DNA of 64,000 nucleotides from Oscillibacter sp. (GTDB lineage Bacteria; Bacillota; Clostridia; Oscillospirales; Oscillospiraceae): NCBI GenBank assembly GCA_017526785.1, contig JAFXQV010000007.1, positions 33,528 to 97,527 of the forward strand, read 5' to 3'. Shown piece by piece: positions 40,637 to 48,692 of this stretch (position 1 is its first letter; each line of letters starts with the position of its first letter). The notes under the pieces were generated by a model. It saw only the letters and a program-made list of their open reading frames with translations, ran no database searches and was not told where the DNA came from. The position numbers and the translations under genes were made by a program.

Positions 40637-42172
40637 TCAGATACGCGCTTCGTCAAAGGTCTTGGTCACGGACGCCTCCGGCTCTGCGGTTGCGAGGCTG
40701 ACCGCCACAATGGCCACGGCCGCCAGCACGAACGCCGGGAGCAGTTCGTAAATGCCCCATGCGCCGCCCATGGGCGCAATCAGGAACTTCCACACGAACA
40801 CCATGCCGCCGCCGACGACCATGCCCGCCAGCGCCCCCCACTTGTTGGAGCGCCGCCAGAACAGCGCGAAAAGCACCGTGGGGCCGAACGCCGCGCCGAA
40901 CCCCGCCCACGCGAACGAGACCACGCGGAACACGGAGCTGTCCGGATTCCACGCCAGAAACACGCCCACGACGGCAATGCAAATGACCGTGGCGCGGGCG
41001 ACGAGCATGGACGCCGCCGCGTTGAGTTTCAGGCCGAGGCAGTCGCCGAGGAGGTCTTGCGACACGCTCGACGCCGCCGCCAAGAGCTGTGAGTCGGCCG
41101 TGGACATGGTGGCGGCCAGAATGCCCGCCAAGATAATGCCCGCCATGACCGCGAGGGGGATACTGTGGCGGCTCATCAGGTCGGCCAGCTTGACGATGAC
41201 GGTCTCCGATTCGGCGGAAGTCGTCAGCGCGGGGATACGTCCGGCAAGGGACACGCTGTAGCCGATAATGCCAATCAGCACCGCGATACCCATCGACAGC
41301 ACCACCCACACAGACGCGATACGGCGCGACACGGACAGCTTTTCCTCATCCTCAATGGCCATGAAGCGGAGCAGGATGTGGGGCATTCCGAAGTAGCCGA
41401 GACCCCACGCGAGCGTGGAAACGACGCTCAGGAAGCCGAACGACGACGCGCCGCCCGTGGACGGGTCGTAGCCCTGAACGAGATTCAGGTATCCGGGCAG
41501 GGCGCGGGCGTTCTCCATCACGACGCCCATGCCGCCGGCCTGCGCGATTCCGAAGAACACCACCACGACAAGCGCGATTGTCATAAAGATACTTTGAATC
41601 AAGTCCGTTGTCGAGACCGCCAGAAAGCCGCCGAGTACCGTATAGGCAATGATAATGACCGCGCCGACGACCATTGCAAGGTGGTACTCCACGCCGAAGA
41701 GGCTGTTAAAGAGGGTGCCGACGGCCTTGAAGCCCGACGCCGTGTAGGGGACGAAGAAAATCAGAATCACGAACGCGGCGATACACGACAGGATGTTTTT
41801 TTCGTCGCCGTAGCGCCGGGAAAAGAACTCCGGCAGGGTGATAGCGCCGAGTTTGGACGAGTAGCGCCGAATGCGCCGCGCCACCACTAACCAGTTGATG
41901 TACGTGCCGACGGCGAGGCCAATGGCCGTCCAGCCGACTTCCGCCACGCCGCACAGGTACGCCAGACCCGGCAGACCCATTAGCAGGTAACTGCTCATGT
42001 CGGAGGCCTCCGCGCTCATGGCGGTGACGACGGGGCCGAGTTTGCGGCCGCCCAAGTAGAACTCGTGGGCGTTGTCGCCGCTTCCGCGCTGGCTGAACCA
42101 CACGCCGATAAAGACCATGGTCATCAGGTACAAAACGATAGTTGCGATAATGAGAAATTGCGCGCTTGTCAT
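40637..42172 (-). CDS. putP: Sodium:proline symporter family transporter (SSS family)
   Basis: The 511-residue membrane protein has about 13 transmembrane helices and SSS/PutP motifs: FYLGGRKLGPVVTAMSAEASDMSSYLLMGLPG, then GLPYFGMPHIL-like GLGYFGMPHILLRFMAI, LAATMSTADSQLLAAASSVSQDL and AWAGFGAAFGP. It imports proline (or a similar solute) with Na+. AAGGAG lies 7 nt before the ATG at 42172. The leader contains a GCCCGTACGGGC palindrome and a dyad lies upstream, both candidate regulatory sites. Confidence 0.92.
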   Translation of the reverse strand: MTSAQFLIIATIVLYLMTMVFIGVWFSQRGSGDNAHEFYLGGRKLGPVVTAMSAEASDMSSYLLMGLPGLAYLCGVAEVGWTAIGLAVGTYINWLVVARRIRRYSSKLGAITLPEFFSRRYGDEKNILSCIAAFVILIFFVPYTASGFKAVGTLFNSLFGVEYHLAMVVGAVIIIAYTVLGGFLAVSTTDLIQSIFMTIALVVVVFFGIAQAGGMGVVMENARALPGYLNLVQGYDPSTGGASSFGFLSVVSTLAWGLGYFGMPHILLRFMAIEDEEKLSVSRRIASVWVVLSMGIAVLIGIIGYSVSLAGRIPALTTSAESETVIVKLADLMSRHSIPLAVMAGIILAGILAATMSTADSQLLAAASSVSQDLLGDCLGLKLNAAASMLVARATVICIAVVGVFLAWNPDSSVFRVVSFAWAGFGAAFGPTVLFALFWRRSNKWGALAGMVVGGGMVFVWKFLIAPMGGAWGIYELLPAFVLAAVAIVAVSLATAEPEASVTKTFDEARI

Positions 42173-42199
42173 AGGCTGTCTCCTTCCGGTTGATTGTCC

Positions 42200-42211
42200 G
42201 CCCGTACGGGC
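42200..42211. promoter_or_regulatory. Palindrome in the putP leader
   Basis: GCCCGTACGGGC is a perfect 12-bp palindrome between the candidate -10 and the putP ribosome-binding site, an operator-like position. Confidence 0.4.
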
Positions 42212-42224
42212 AAACGTAAGACGT

Positions 42225-42230
42225 ATCATA
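42225..42230 (-). promoter_or_regulatory. Candidate extended -10 of putP
   Basis: On the minus strand TGG precedes TATGAT (42225-42230), 52 nt upstream of the start. The -35 region (TTTCAT at 17 nt) is weak. Confidence 0.4.
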
Positions 42231-42264
42231 CCATACTTTTCAGTAGAATGAAATACAGAATCCG

Positions 42265-42284
42265 GTATAGAACGCGGTCTATAC
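42265..42284. promoter_or_regulatory. Operator-like dyad upstream of putP
   Basis: GTATAGA (42265-42271) and TCTATAC (42278-42284) are perfect inverted arms separated by 6 bp, located about 40-60 bp upstream of the candidate -10 of putP, where an activator could bind. Confidence 0.45.
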
Positions 42285-42480
42285 GAAATTCCGGTGTTAT
42301 GGCCTGAAAGCCGCTTTTTGAGGCGGTTTTACACTGGACGAATTTTTAGAGCCGGAGTATACAAAAGAAAACTTTATACCCCGGCGGTTGTGAATTTTTT
42401 TGCAAAATTTTAAAAATTTGTCTCTCATTTTAGACGATACGACAAAAATATATTTTTCGCGGCAAAATCGAAAAAAACAC

Positions 42481-42508
42481 TTGCATTTTCGGAGGCTGTC
42501 CATATAAT
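42481..42508 (+). promoter_or_regulatory. Rightward promoter in the AT-rich region
   Basis: TTGCAT (42481-42486) and a perfect TATAAT (42503-42508) are separated by 16 nt. An ATG at 42515 would lie at the expected transcription start, but its frame looks non-coding. Confidence 0.55.
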
Positions 42509-42614
42509 ATCAACATGTGCAAACAACCGGGAACGCGGATGAAAAAGCGAAACACACGGTTTTCGGAACATTTCAAAAGAAGAAGAGCTACTTTTTCTGT
42601 TATATCACTGTTTT

Positions 42615-42643
42615 TTGCAACTTTTGCGGGGGGGGGGTATTAT
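42615..42643 (+). promoter_or_regulatory. Promoter with a G10 tract in its spacer, upstream of the HTH gene
   Basis: TTGCAA (42615-42620) and TATTAT (42638-42643) are separated by exactly 17 nt. Ten of those nt are an uninterrupted G run (42628-42637). TATAAT overlaps at 42641-42646 with a 20-nt spacing. Slippage of the run would change promoter spacing, as in phase-variable genes. Confidence 0.55.
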
Positions 42644-42741
42644 AATACTCTCCACTCCGCTTTTACGTTGTTGACAGACGGCGGACGCCGATTGTACGCA
42701 CTCCCATTTTGTATGCGCCGAAGCGCGGAAAGGAACGCAAC

Positions 42742-42951
42742 ATGATGCAACCGTCAAAAGAAATTCCCCTATACACGAACATCCAGAGACTGTGCGAGAA
42801 AAAACACATCTCCATAGCGGCCTTGGAGCGCAAAGCCGGAATCGGGAACGGCGTCATCCGGAAATGGAACGTGGCCTCTCCCACTCTGCGTACGCTCATC
42901 GCGGTGGCGGCGTGTCTGAATGTCACGCTGGACGAACTCACGCAATCATGA
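42742..42951 (+). CDS. Small XRE/Cro-type HTH regulator
   Basis: The 69-residue protein is a single helix-turn-helix domain: YTNIQRLCEKKHISIAALERKAGIGNGVIRKWNVASPTLRTLIAVAACLNVTLDELTQ. It fits the SinR/Cro class of short DNA-binding regulators. AAAGGAA lies 6 nt before the ATG at 42742. Its upstream promoter contains a G10 tract. Likely targets are itself or the neighbouring genes; a host for a larger element is not visible. Confidence 0.85.
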   Translation: MMQPSKEIPLYTNIQRLCEKKHISIAALERKAGIGNGVIRKWNVASPTLRTLIAVAACLNVTLDELTQS

Positions 42952-42971
42952 CATGTTCCATATGCAAAGTA

Positions 42972-43003
42972 AGACGCCGCGTAATGGCTTTTGCGCGGCG
43001 TCT
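42972..43003 (+). terminator. Hairpin after the HTH gene
   Basis: AGACGCCGCG and CGCGGCGTCT are perfect 10-bp arms with a 12-nt loop, 20 bp after the HTH stop. No clear U-tract follows. Confidence 0.5.
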
Positions 43004-43073
43004 CGCCATTGTCAAGGCCTGTCACCCGGGCGCGGGCGGCGGCATAGAATGGGCGGAGAGGAGGAGTACCCAA

Positions 43074-43334
43074 ATGGACCATTATCTCATACTGGCTCGC
43101 TCGGTGACGTACGCCCAGCGTATGCAGAAGGCCTTAGACCGCGCGGGGATATCCAGCCGGGTCTACCGCGCCCCGCGCGACCTGACGAATCTTGGGTGCG
43201 CCTACGCCCTGCGTATCGCGCCCCGTGACTTGCGGGAGACCCTTTTGACGCTTCACAGGGAGAAGTTGAACCCTGTTCAGATATTCGCCTACCACGGGGG
43301 ACTGTATCGGGAGGCGGGACATGATTTACCTTGA
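43074..43334 (+). CDS. DUF3343 protein
   Basis: The 86-residue protein (HYLILARSVTYAQRMQKALDRAGISSRVYRAPRDLTNLGCAYALRI) has the DUF3343 pattern, with a Cys in GCAY. Such proteins are often encoded beside selenium or sulfur transfer genes and may carry a sulfur or selenium adduct; this is family context, not proven. GAGGAGGAG lies upstream of the ATG. It overlaps the aminotransferase gene by 14 bp, implying coupled translation. Confidence 0.85.
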   Translation: MDHYLILARSVTYAQRMQKALDRAGISSRVYRAPRDLTNLGCAYALRIAPRDLRETLLTLHREKLNPVQIFAYHGGLYREAGHDLP

Positions 43335-44469
43335 CAGCGCCGCGACGACGTTTCAGAAGCCGCCGTCGGTGGCCGCCGCCGTACGCGACGCCATGCGGAG
43401 CATGACCACGCCCGGGCGCGGCGCGTATCCGGAGGCCTTGCGCGCCGCCGAAACCGCGTTAGCCTGCCGGGAGGAAATCGCGGCGCTGTTCCACTTCCCG
43501 CGCCCGGAAAACGTCGTCTTTACCCTCAACGCCACCCACGCCCTGAACCTCGCCATAAAGAGTATCGTGCCGCCGGGCGGGCGCGTGGTCATTTCGGGCT
43601 ACGAACACAACGCCGTCACGCGTCCGCTGGACGCACTGCGGGCGAAAATCCGTGTAGCCGACACGCCGCTGTTCCAAGAGGCGGCGGCAATGGCCGCGTT
43701 CGAGAAGCTGACCACGCCCGACACGAAAGCGGTCATTTGCAATCACGTCTCCAACGTGTTCGGGTATATCCAGCCCGTGGATTGGCTCGCGGAGTTCTGC
43801 CGGAAGCGGAAAGTCCCGCTGATACTGGACCTGTCGCAGTCGGCGGGGGTGATTGCGCTTGACCTGTCGAAACTGCGTCCGGCGTTCGCGGCCATGCCGG
43901 GGCATAAGGGGCTCTACGGCCCGCAGGGTACGGGCGTCCTGATTTGCGGCGACGGCGTGGAGACAAAGCCGCTTCTCGAGGGCGGCACGGGTACCATGTC
44001 CGTTTCCCGGCAAATGCCCGACTTCCTCCCGGAGCGTCTGGAGAGCGGCACGCCCAACATGCCCGGTATCGCCGGACTGCTGGAGGGTGTGCGATTTGTG
44101 CGGCGGCACGGCGTGGAGGCGATATGCGGCGCGGAACGGCGTTTAGCCATTATGGCGGCCGACGAACTGCGGCGCATGCCCGGTGTGCGGGTGTTCGCGC
44201 GCCCGGGCTGCGGCGACCAGAGCGCGGTTCTGTCGTTCCTGCCGCCCGCCGGGGACGTGGAGCGCCTCGGCGACGCCCTCGGTGAGCGCGGAATCGCCGT
44301 ACGCGCCGGTCTGCACTGCGCCCCGCTGGCGCACCGTACCGCCGGAACGCTCCGTACGGGTACCGTCCGCGTGAGCTTTTCCGCGTTCAACACGGCGGAG
44401 GAAGTGCGGCGCTTCCTGTCGGCTCTGCGGCAAATCCTGCGCGAAAACCCGGAGTTTCAATCCCCTTGA
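43321..44469 (+). CDS. Class V aminotransferase / cysteine desulfurase-like protein
   Basis: The 382-residue PLP enzyme starts MIYLDSAATTFQKPPSV, with FTLNATHALNLAIKS, GYEHNAVTRPL, DLSQSAGV and the PLP lysine in MPGHKGLYGPQGTG, and a late GLHCAPLAH that supplies the catalytic-loop cysteine. It fits the EF2568-type cysteine desulfurase family that co-occurs with DUF3343. Likely activity is mobilisation of sulfur from cysteine or of selenium from selenocysteine. GGAGG lies 6 nt before the ATG. Confidence 0.9.
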   Translation: MIYLDSAATTFQKPPSVAAAVRDAMRSMTTPGRGAYPEALRAAETALACREEIAALFHFPRPENVVFTLNATHALNLAIKSIVPPGGRVVISGYEHNAVTRPLDALRAKIRVADTPLFQEAAAMAAFEKLTTPDTKAVICNHVSNVFGYIQPVDWLAEFCRKRKVPLILDLSQSAGVIALDLSKLRPAFAAMPGHKGLYGPQGTGVLICGDGVETKPLLEGGTGTMSVSRQMPDFLPERLESGTPNMPGIAGLLEGVRFVRRHGVEAICGAERRLAIMAADELRRMPGVRVFARPGCGDQSAVLSFLPPAGDVERLGDALGERGIAVRAGLHCAPLAHRTAGTLRTGTVRVSFSAFNTAEEVRRFLSALRQILRENPEFQSP

Positions 44470-44488
44470 ATTTTTATTCGGTAAAACC

Positions 44489-44517
44489 TTGCAATCCCGG
44501 CGCGCGTTCTATATAAT
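44489..44517 (+). promoter_or_regulatory. Sigma-A promoter of the cdaA operon
   Basis: TTGCAA (44489-44494) and a perfect TATAAT (44512-44517) are separated by 17 nt, about 60 nt upstream of the cdaA ATG. Confidence 0.78.
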
Positions 44518-44576
44518 AGGTGTGCCATACGGACACGCGTCCGGGACTATCAAGCGCAAGGGGATGAGCGGGAAAC

Positions 44577-45452
44577 ATGGAGCTGAACATTGCCGACATT
44601 TTCGCCATGATTGGAAGATATCTTCTGTCCATTCAATTTGCCGGCTATCTGGACATCGCCGTGATGGTCTGTGTCCTGTATCGCGTACTGTTACTGGTGC
44701 GCAAGACGCGAGCCGTCAGTCTGTTAAAGGGGCTTCTCGTCTTTCTGGGGGCTCTGCTGCTTTCCACGGTCTTCCAACTGCACGGCATCAACTACATCAT
44801 GAACCGTCTGGTGGACTGGGGCGTGCTGGCGCTGATTATCCTGTTCCAGCCGGAAATACGCCGCATTTTAGAGCAGATGGGGAGCCGCCGCTTTATGGCG
44901 ATTCTCACGCCGACCGTCAGCGCGGGTCTCATGGAGCAGATGATTTCTCAGACCGTCCTCGCCTGTTCGGAAATGAGCCAGACGCGTACGGGCGCGCTGA
45001 TTGTGTTCGAGCGGGAAATGAAGCTGGACGAACTGGTTAGAAGCGGGACTGTGCTGGACGCGTCGGTATCGGGCGAACTCTTGAAGAATATCTTCTTTGT
45101 CAAGGCACCGTTGCACGACGGGGCTGTGATTATCCGGGACGGGCGGATTTTAGGCGCGGGATGTGTCCTGCCGCTGAGCAAGAACGTGAACCTGTCGCGA
45201 GACCTCGGGACGCGCCACCGCGCCGGAATCGGCATGAGCGAAAATTCCGACGCCGTGGTAGTGATTGTGTCGGAGGAAACCGGGACAATTTCCGTGGCCA
45301 ACGGCGGCATGTTGAAGCGCCACCTGAAAGCCGAAACTCTCGAAAATCTCCTGCGGAACGAGCTTTTGACGCCGGAGGACGCCGAAGCGCGGAAACAGCG
45401 CTTCCCGTTCTTCCCGTTCCTGAAGCGCAAGGAGGAAGCCACCCATGAATGA
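44577..45452 (+). CDS. cdaA: Diadenylate cyclase CdaA
   Basis: The 291-residue membrane enzyme makes c-di-AMP from two ATP. It has three N-terminal transmembrane helices (to about residue 85), then the DAC domain with the catalytic LHDGAVII (DGA) and GTRHRAGIGMSE (RHR) motifs. Its partner CdaR is encoded next, overlapping by 8 bp, as in most Firmicutes. The usual third gene, glmM, is not adjacent here. Confidence 0.96.
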   Translation: MELNIADIFAMIGRYLLSIQFAGYLDIAVMVCVLYRVLLLVRKTRAVSLLKGLLVFLGALLLSTVFQLHGINYIMNRLVDWGVLALIILFQPEIRRILEQMGSRRFMAILTPTVSAGLMEQMISQTVLACSEMSQTRTGALIVFEREMKLDELVRSGTVLDASVSGELLKNIFFVKAPLHDGAVIIRDGRILGAGCVLPLSKNVNLSRDLGTRHRAGIGMSENSDAVVVIVSEETGTISVANGGMLKRHLKAETLENLLRNELLTPEDAEARKQRFPFFPFLKRKEEATHE

Positions 45453-46761
45453 CAACACGCCGAAAGACAACCGATTTCTGTACATGCTGACCGCCGTCGT
45501 ACTCGCGCTGGGAATCTGGTTTTTTGTGGACGAGTACGGGAATAACGGGAGCGCCTATCAGGCTAAAATGGAGATACGGGAAATCCCCATTGAGTATCTC
45601 GGCAAGGAGCAGCTGGCCGACCGGGGCTTAATGCTGCTCAGCGACGGCACCACGGAAAGCGTTGATTTGACCTTCGAGGGGCCGCGCCGCTTGCTCGTGC
45701 AGTTGAACCGCGCCGCCGTCCGGCTGACCGTCGACTTGACCGGAATCACGTCCGCCGGGACGCAGACATTGCGCTATAACCGGGCGTACCTCAACGAGCA
45801 GGGACGCGCCACGCTGACGGCAAACCAGAAGTACGCGAAACTGACAGTCACCGTCTCCCGGAACAGCGTGGAGAGCGCCACCGTGAACATCGGGGAAATG
45901 AGCCACAAAGAGGTAGACGTGCGCTGTGAACTGGAAGGCAATGTGGCGCAGGGCTGTTCCGCCGGGGAAATCCAGCTTTCCCAGCCGAGCGTGGACGTGC
46001 AGGGGCAGGAGGACGACCTGAATCAAATCGCCTACGCGAAAGTGTCTTTGATTCTGGGGGACGCCGCTATGGATTCGGTCACGCAGTCACTGACATGTCA
46101 GCTCTACGACACGTCCGACGAACCCCTTGACATGGAGAATTTCTATCTCAAAACAAAGCAGATTACCGCTACACTTCCCATTTACATGACAAAGCAATTA
46201 CCCCTGACCGTTACGTTCATCAGTGAGGGCAAGGTCAAGGAAAGCGATGTCAGTTATCTGATACGCCCGGAGAGCGTCACTGTGACCGGGGAGGCCTCGA
46301 TACTCAAAGAGGTGGAGGAAATCAACCTCGGAGAGATGAACCTGTTAAATTTAATCGGTTCGGGGGCGCGGACGTTCCACACATACGCGATTCTTGTGCC
46401 GGAGGGCTGTACCAACCGGAGCGGGGTTTCCACGGCGACACTCGAAATTGTGTTCAAGGACATGGCAACGCGCACCGTCACGACCACGAATTTCCAGCCG
46501 GACTCGGACTTCCCCGCCGGGAAATCCATCGTGTTTGAGACGGAAAGCCTTGACGTGCAAATTTACGGCCCCTCGCAGGCCGTGCAGGCCGTCACGGGCG
46601 ACGATATCCGGGTAACGCCCAACTTGGACGACTTCATGTCCGCCAGCGGCAGTTACTCCGTCCCGGCGGAGTTCACGATACCCGGTTTCCGGAAAGTCGG
46701 CGTGCTGGGTTCCTACAAGTTACAGGTGCGGATTTCGGACGAGACCTCCGAAACCCGATGA
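45445..46761 (+). CDS. cdaR: CdaR (YbbR-domain) regulator of CdaA
   Basis: The 438-residue protein has one N-terminal transmembrane helix (FLYMLTAVVLALGIWFFVDEY) and a series of extracytoplasmic YbbR repeats (EIPIEYLGKEQLADRGLMLL, YLIRPESVTVTGEASIL, VQIYGPSQAVQAV-like). It modulates CdaA through membrane contact. It overlaps cdaA by 8 bp and is followed by the RseC-like gene after 15 bp. Confidence 0.93.
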   Translation: MNDNTPKDNRFLYMLTAVVLALGIWFFVDEYGNNGSAYQAKMEIREIPIEYLGKEQLADRGLMLLSDGTTESVDLTFEGPRRLLVQLNRAAVRLTVDLTGITSAGTQTLRYNRAYLNEQGRATLTANQKYAKLTVTVSRNSVESATVNIGEMSHKEVDVRCELEGNVAQGCSAGEIQLSQPSVDVQGQEDDLNQIAYAKVSLILGDAAMDSVTQSLTCQLYDTSDEPLDMENFYLKTKQITATLPIYMTKQLPLTVTFISEGKVKESDVSYLIRPESVTVTGEASILKEVEEINLGEMNLLNLIGSGARTFHTYAILVPEGCTNRSGVSTATLEIVFKDMATRTVTTTNFQPDSDFPAGKSIVFETESLDVQIYGPSQAVQAVTGDDIRVTPNLDDFMSASGSYSVPAEFTIPGFRKVGVLGSYKLQVRISDETSETR

Positions 46762-46776
46762 CAGGAGAATGTTTCA

Positions 46777-47187
46777 ATGACACAAATCGCAACCGTAGAG
46801 CGCGTGCTGGACGCGACGCACGCGGAAATTTCGGTGCCGCGCAAGTCCGCTTGTGGGCATGACTGCGCGGAGTGCGCCGGGTGCGGCGTCACGGGAACGG
46901 CCGTTTACGCGAAAGCGCTCAACCCTATCGGCGCGGAACCCGGCCAGCAGGTCGTGGTACAGAGCAGTACAAAGCGCATGCTCCGTATGATGGCCGTCGT
47001 CTATCTCATCCCGGTGGCGCTGTTCCTGACGGGCTATCTCGTGGGGCTTGCGCTGACGGAACGCGTCGCCGTGCAGTACGCTTTGGCGGTGTGCGGCTTC
47101 GCGCTGGGCTTCGTCCCGGCGGCGCTCTACGACCGACGCCTCCGCGACGCGGGCGGCATGGCCTTCACGATTGTGCGCCGGTTCTGA
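46777..47187 (+). CDS. RseC/MucC-like SoxR-reducing system protein
   Basis: The 136-residue protein has a cysteine-rich N-terminal SACGHDCAECAGCG motif, the RseC iron-sulfur-type signature, followed by two transmembrane helices (about 68-88 and 97-115). Family members act with Rnf/Rsx complexes in electron transfer; in Clostridia they are often single genes. AGGAGA lies 8 nt before the ATG. Confidence 0.88.
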   Translation: MTQIATVERVLDATHAEISVPRKSACGHDCAECAGCGVTGTAVYAKALNPIGAEPGQQVVVQSSTKRMLRMMAVVYLIPVALFLTGYLVGLALTERVAVQYALAVCGFALGFVPAALYDRRLRDAGGMAFTIVRRF

Positions 47188-47188
47188 T

Positions 47189-48070
47189 ATGTTCGGCTAC
47201 GTGCGCCCCCCGCTCGACGGCCTCCCGAAAGAGGAATACGACCGTTTCCGCCGCGCTTACTGCGGGCTTTGCCATACGCTTTCCCGGCGCGGCGCGGCGG
47301 CGCGCTGGGTTCTCAACTACGACTTCACACTGCTTGCCATTCTGCTTTCGGACGGGGAGGGCGCGCCGGACACGCGCCGCTGTGTCCTGCACCCCGTCCA
47401 CGCCCGGCCGTGCCTCGCCACGACCGACGCCTTGGAACTCGCCGCCGACGAAAGCCTGATTCTTGCCTACTGGCAACTCCGCGACCATGTGGACGACCAC
47501 AACGGCGTAAAGCGGCTCCCGTTCCGCGCCGCGTCGGGCGTCCTGCGCGACGCCTACCAGCGCGCCGCGGAAGCGCGTCCGGCGTTCGACGCGCATGTGC
47601 GGGCGCAACTCAACATTTTGCGGCGTCTGGAACGGGCGCGGTGCAAGTCAATCGACGCCCCCGCCGACGCGTTCGCGGTGCTTCTCCGCGACGCCGCCCG
47701 CGATGTCGAACCCTTGGCGCGGCGGCGCGTGCTGGAACAGATTTTCTATCATCTGGGGCGCTGGGTCTACCTCATGGACGCCGCCGACGACCTGAAACGT
47801 GACTGCGCGTCGGGCAACTACAATCCGCTGGCGCTGCGCTACGGCCTCGCCGACGGTCAATGGAACGACGACGCCCGCCACGCATTTACATTGACGCTTG
47901 ACCATTCCGTACACCAGATTGCCGCCGCGTTTGAACTGTGGGATTTCGGCGCGTGGAACCTGTTACTGGAACGTATTTTCTACATCGGCCTGTTCCAAGT
48001 AGGCCGCGCCGTGCTGGACGGAACTTTCCACAGACGGCGCATTACCACACCAGAAAGTGAGGTGGATTGA
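47189..48070 (+). CDS. DUF5685 family protein
   Basis: The 293-residue protein begins MFGYVRPPLDGLPKEEYDRFRRAYCGLCHTLSRRGAAARWVLNYDFTLLAIL, the DUF5685 signature with a CGLC motif, and is helical throughout (WQLRDHVDD, LMDAADDLKRDCASGNYNPL suggest a metal-binding diiron-like or prenyltransferase-like helical bundle). Function is unknown. The start abuts the upstream stop, so translation is coupled, and the DnaJ-like gene follows immediately. Confidence 0.85.
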   Translation: MFGYVRPPLDGLPKEEYDRFRRAYCGLCHTLSRRGAAARWVLNYDFTLLAILLSDGEGAPDTRRCVLHPVHARPCLATTDALELAADESLILAYWQLRDHVDDHNGVKRLPFRAASGVLRDAYQRAAEARPAFDAHVRAQLNILRRLERARCKSIDAPADAFAVLLRDAARDVEPLARRRVLEQIFYHLGRWVYLMDAADDLKRDCASGNYNPLALRYGLADGQWNDDARHAFTLTLDHSVHQIAAAFELWDFGAWNLLLERIFYIGLFQVGRAVLDGTFHRRRITTPESEVD

Positions 48071-48670
48071 TTGAGTGACCCGTACAAAGTCCTTGGCGTT
48101 TCCGAAAGCGCCTCCGACGACGAAATTAAACGGGCTTACCGGGAACTCGCCCGGAAATATCATCCCGACAACTACCAGAACAACCCCTTGGCAGACCTCG
48201 CCGAAGAGAAAATGAAGCAAATCAACGCCGCCTATGAGGAAATCAACAAGCGGCGGGCGAACGGGTACGCGACAAGCGCCAGCCGTCAAGCCTCGTCGTA
48301 CTACGAACCCGGCTATAGCGGCGCGGACGCGCTCCAGCAAATCCGCCGCCAGATTCAGCTTGGCAATCTGACGGAGGCCGAAGCACTTTTGAACCGTTAC
48401 CCCGACCACAACGCGGAGTGGTACTTCTTGCGCGGCTCTATCCGCTATCAGCGCGGATGGATGGACGACGCGCGGAGTGACTACCAGCGCGCCTGCCAGA
48501 TGAACCCCACCAACACAGAATACCGACAGGCGCTGCACTACATGGAACACGGCCCCGCGCGTACGTACTCGCCCTACGGCTCCTTCGGCGTGGACTTGTG
48601 CTGTGCGAATCTGTGCGCCAACGCCTGCCTGAATCCGTGGTGCGTGTGTCCGATGTTCTGCTGTTACTGA
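48071..48670 (+). CDS. DnaJ-domain protein with TPR-like and Cys-rich C-terminus
   Basis: The 199-residue protein has an N-terminal J-domain ([36 protein letters not shown] intact), a helical TPR-like region ([41 protein letters not shown]) and a C-terminus with eight cysteines in 25 residues ([25 protein letters not shown]). The start is TTG with GGTGG 5 nt upstream, directly after the DUF5685 stop. J-domain plus DUF5685 pairs recur in Clostridia; a metal-delivery or assembly role is inference. Confidence 0.88.
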   Translation: MSDPYKVLGVSESASDDEIKRAYRELARKYHPDNYQNNPLADLAEEKMKQINAAYEEINKRRANGYATSASRQASSYYEPGYSGADALQQIRRQIQLGNLTEAEALLNRYPDHNAEWYFLRGSIRYQRGWMDDARSDYQRACQMNPTNTEYRQALHYMEHGPARTYSPYGSFGVDLCCANLCANACLNPWCVCPMFCCY

Positions 48671-48692
48671 TTTCGTAAAGGAAGTGTTGCCC

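Larger units (their letters stand above)
42173..42741. other. AT-rich intergenic regulatory region between putP and the HTH gene
   Basis: This 569-bp stretch holds no convincing gene and is much richer in A+T than its surroundings. It contains the putP promoter candidate, a dyad, a small stem (42308-42329, CCGC/GCGG with TTTT), two rightward promoter candidates (42481-42508 and 42615-42643) and a run of ten G. Two short frames (42297-42503 minus, 42515-42745 plus) lack support. Confidence 0.6.

Noticed and set aside
42297-42503. 68-codon minus-strand frame in the AT-rich gap
   Set aside because: Lys/Phe-rich composition fits AT-rich non-coding DNA; no start signal.
42515-42745. 76-codon plus-strand frame whose ATG sits at a predicted transcription start
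   Set aside because: No ribosome-binding site, no recognisable fold, and it runs across the G10 promoter into the HTH start.
42663-43082. 139-codon minus-strand frame opposite the HTH gene
   Set aside because: It is antisense to a convincing HTH gene and has no family features.
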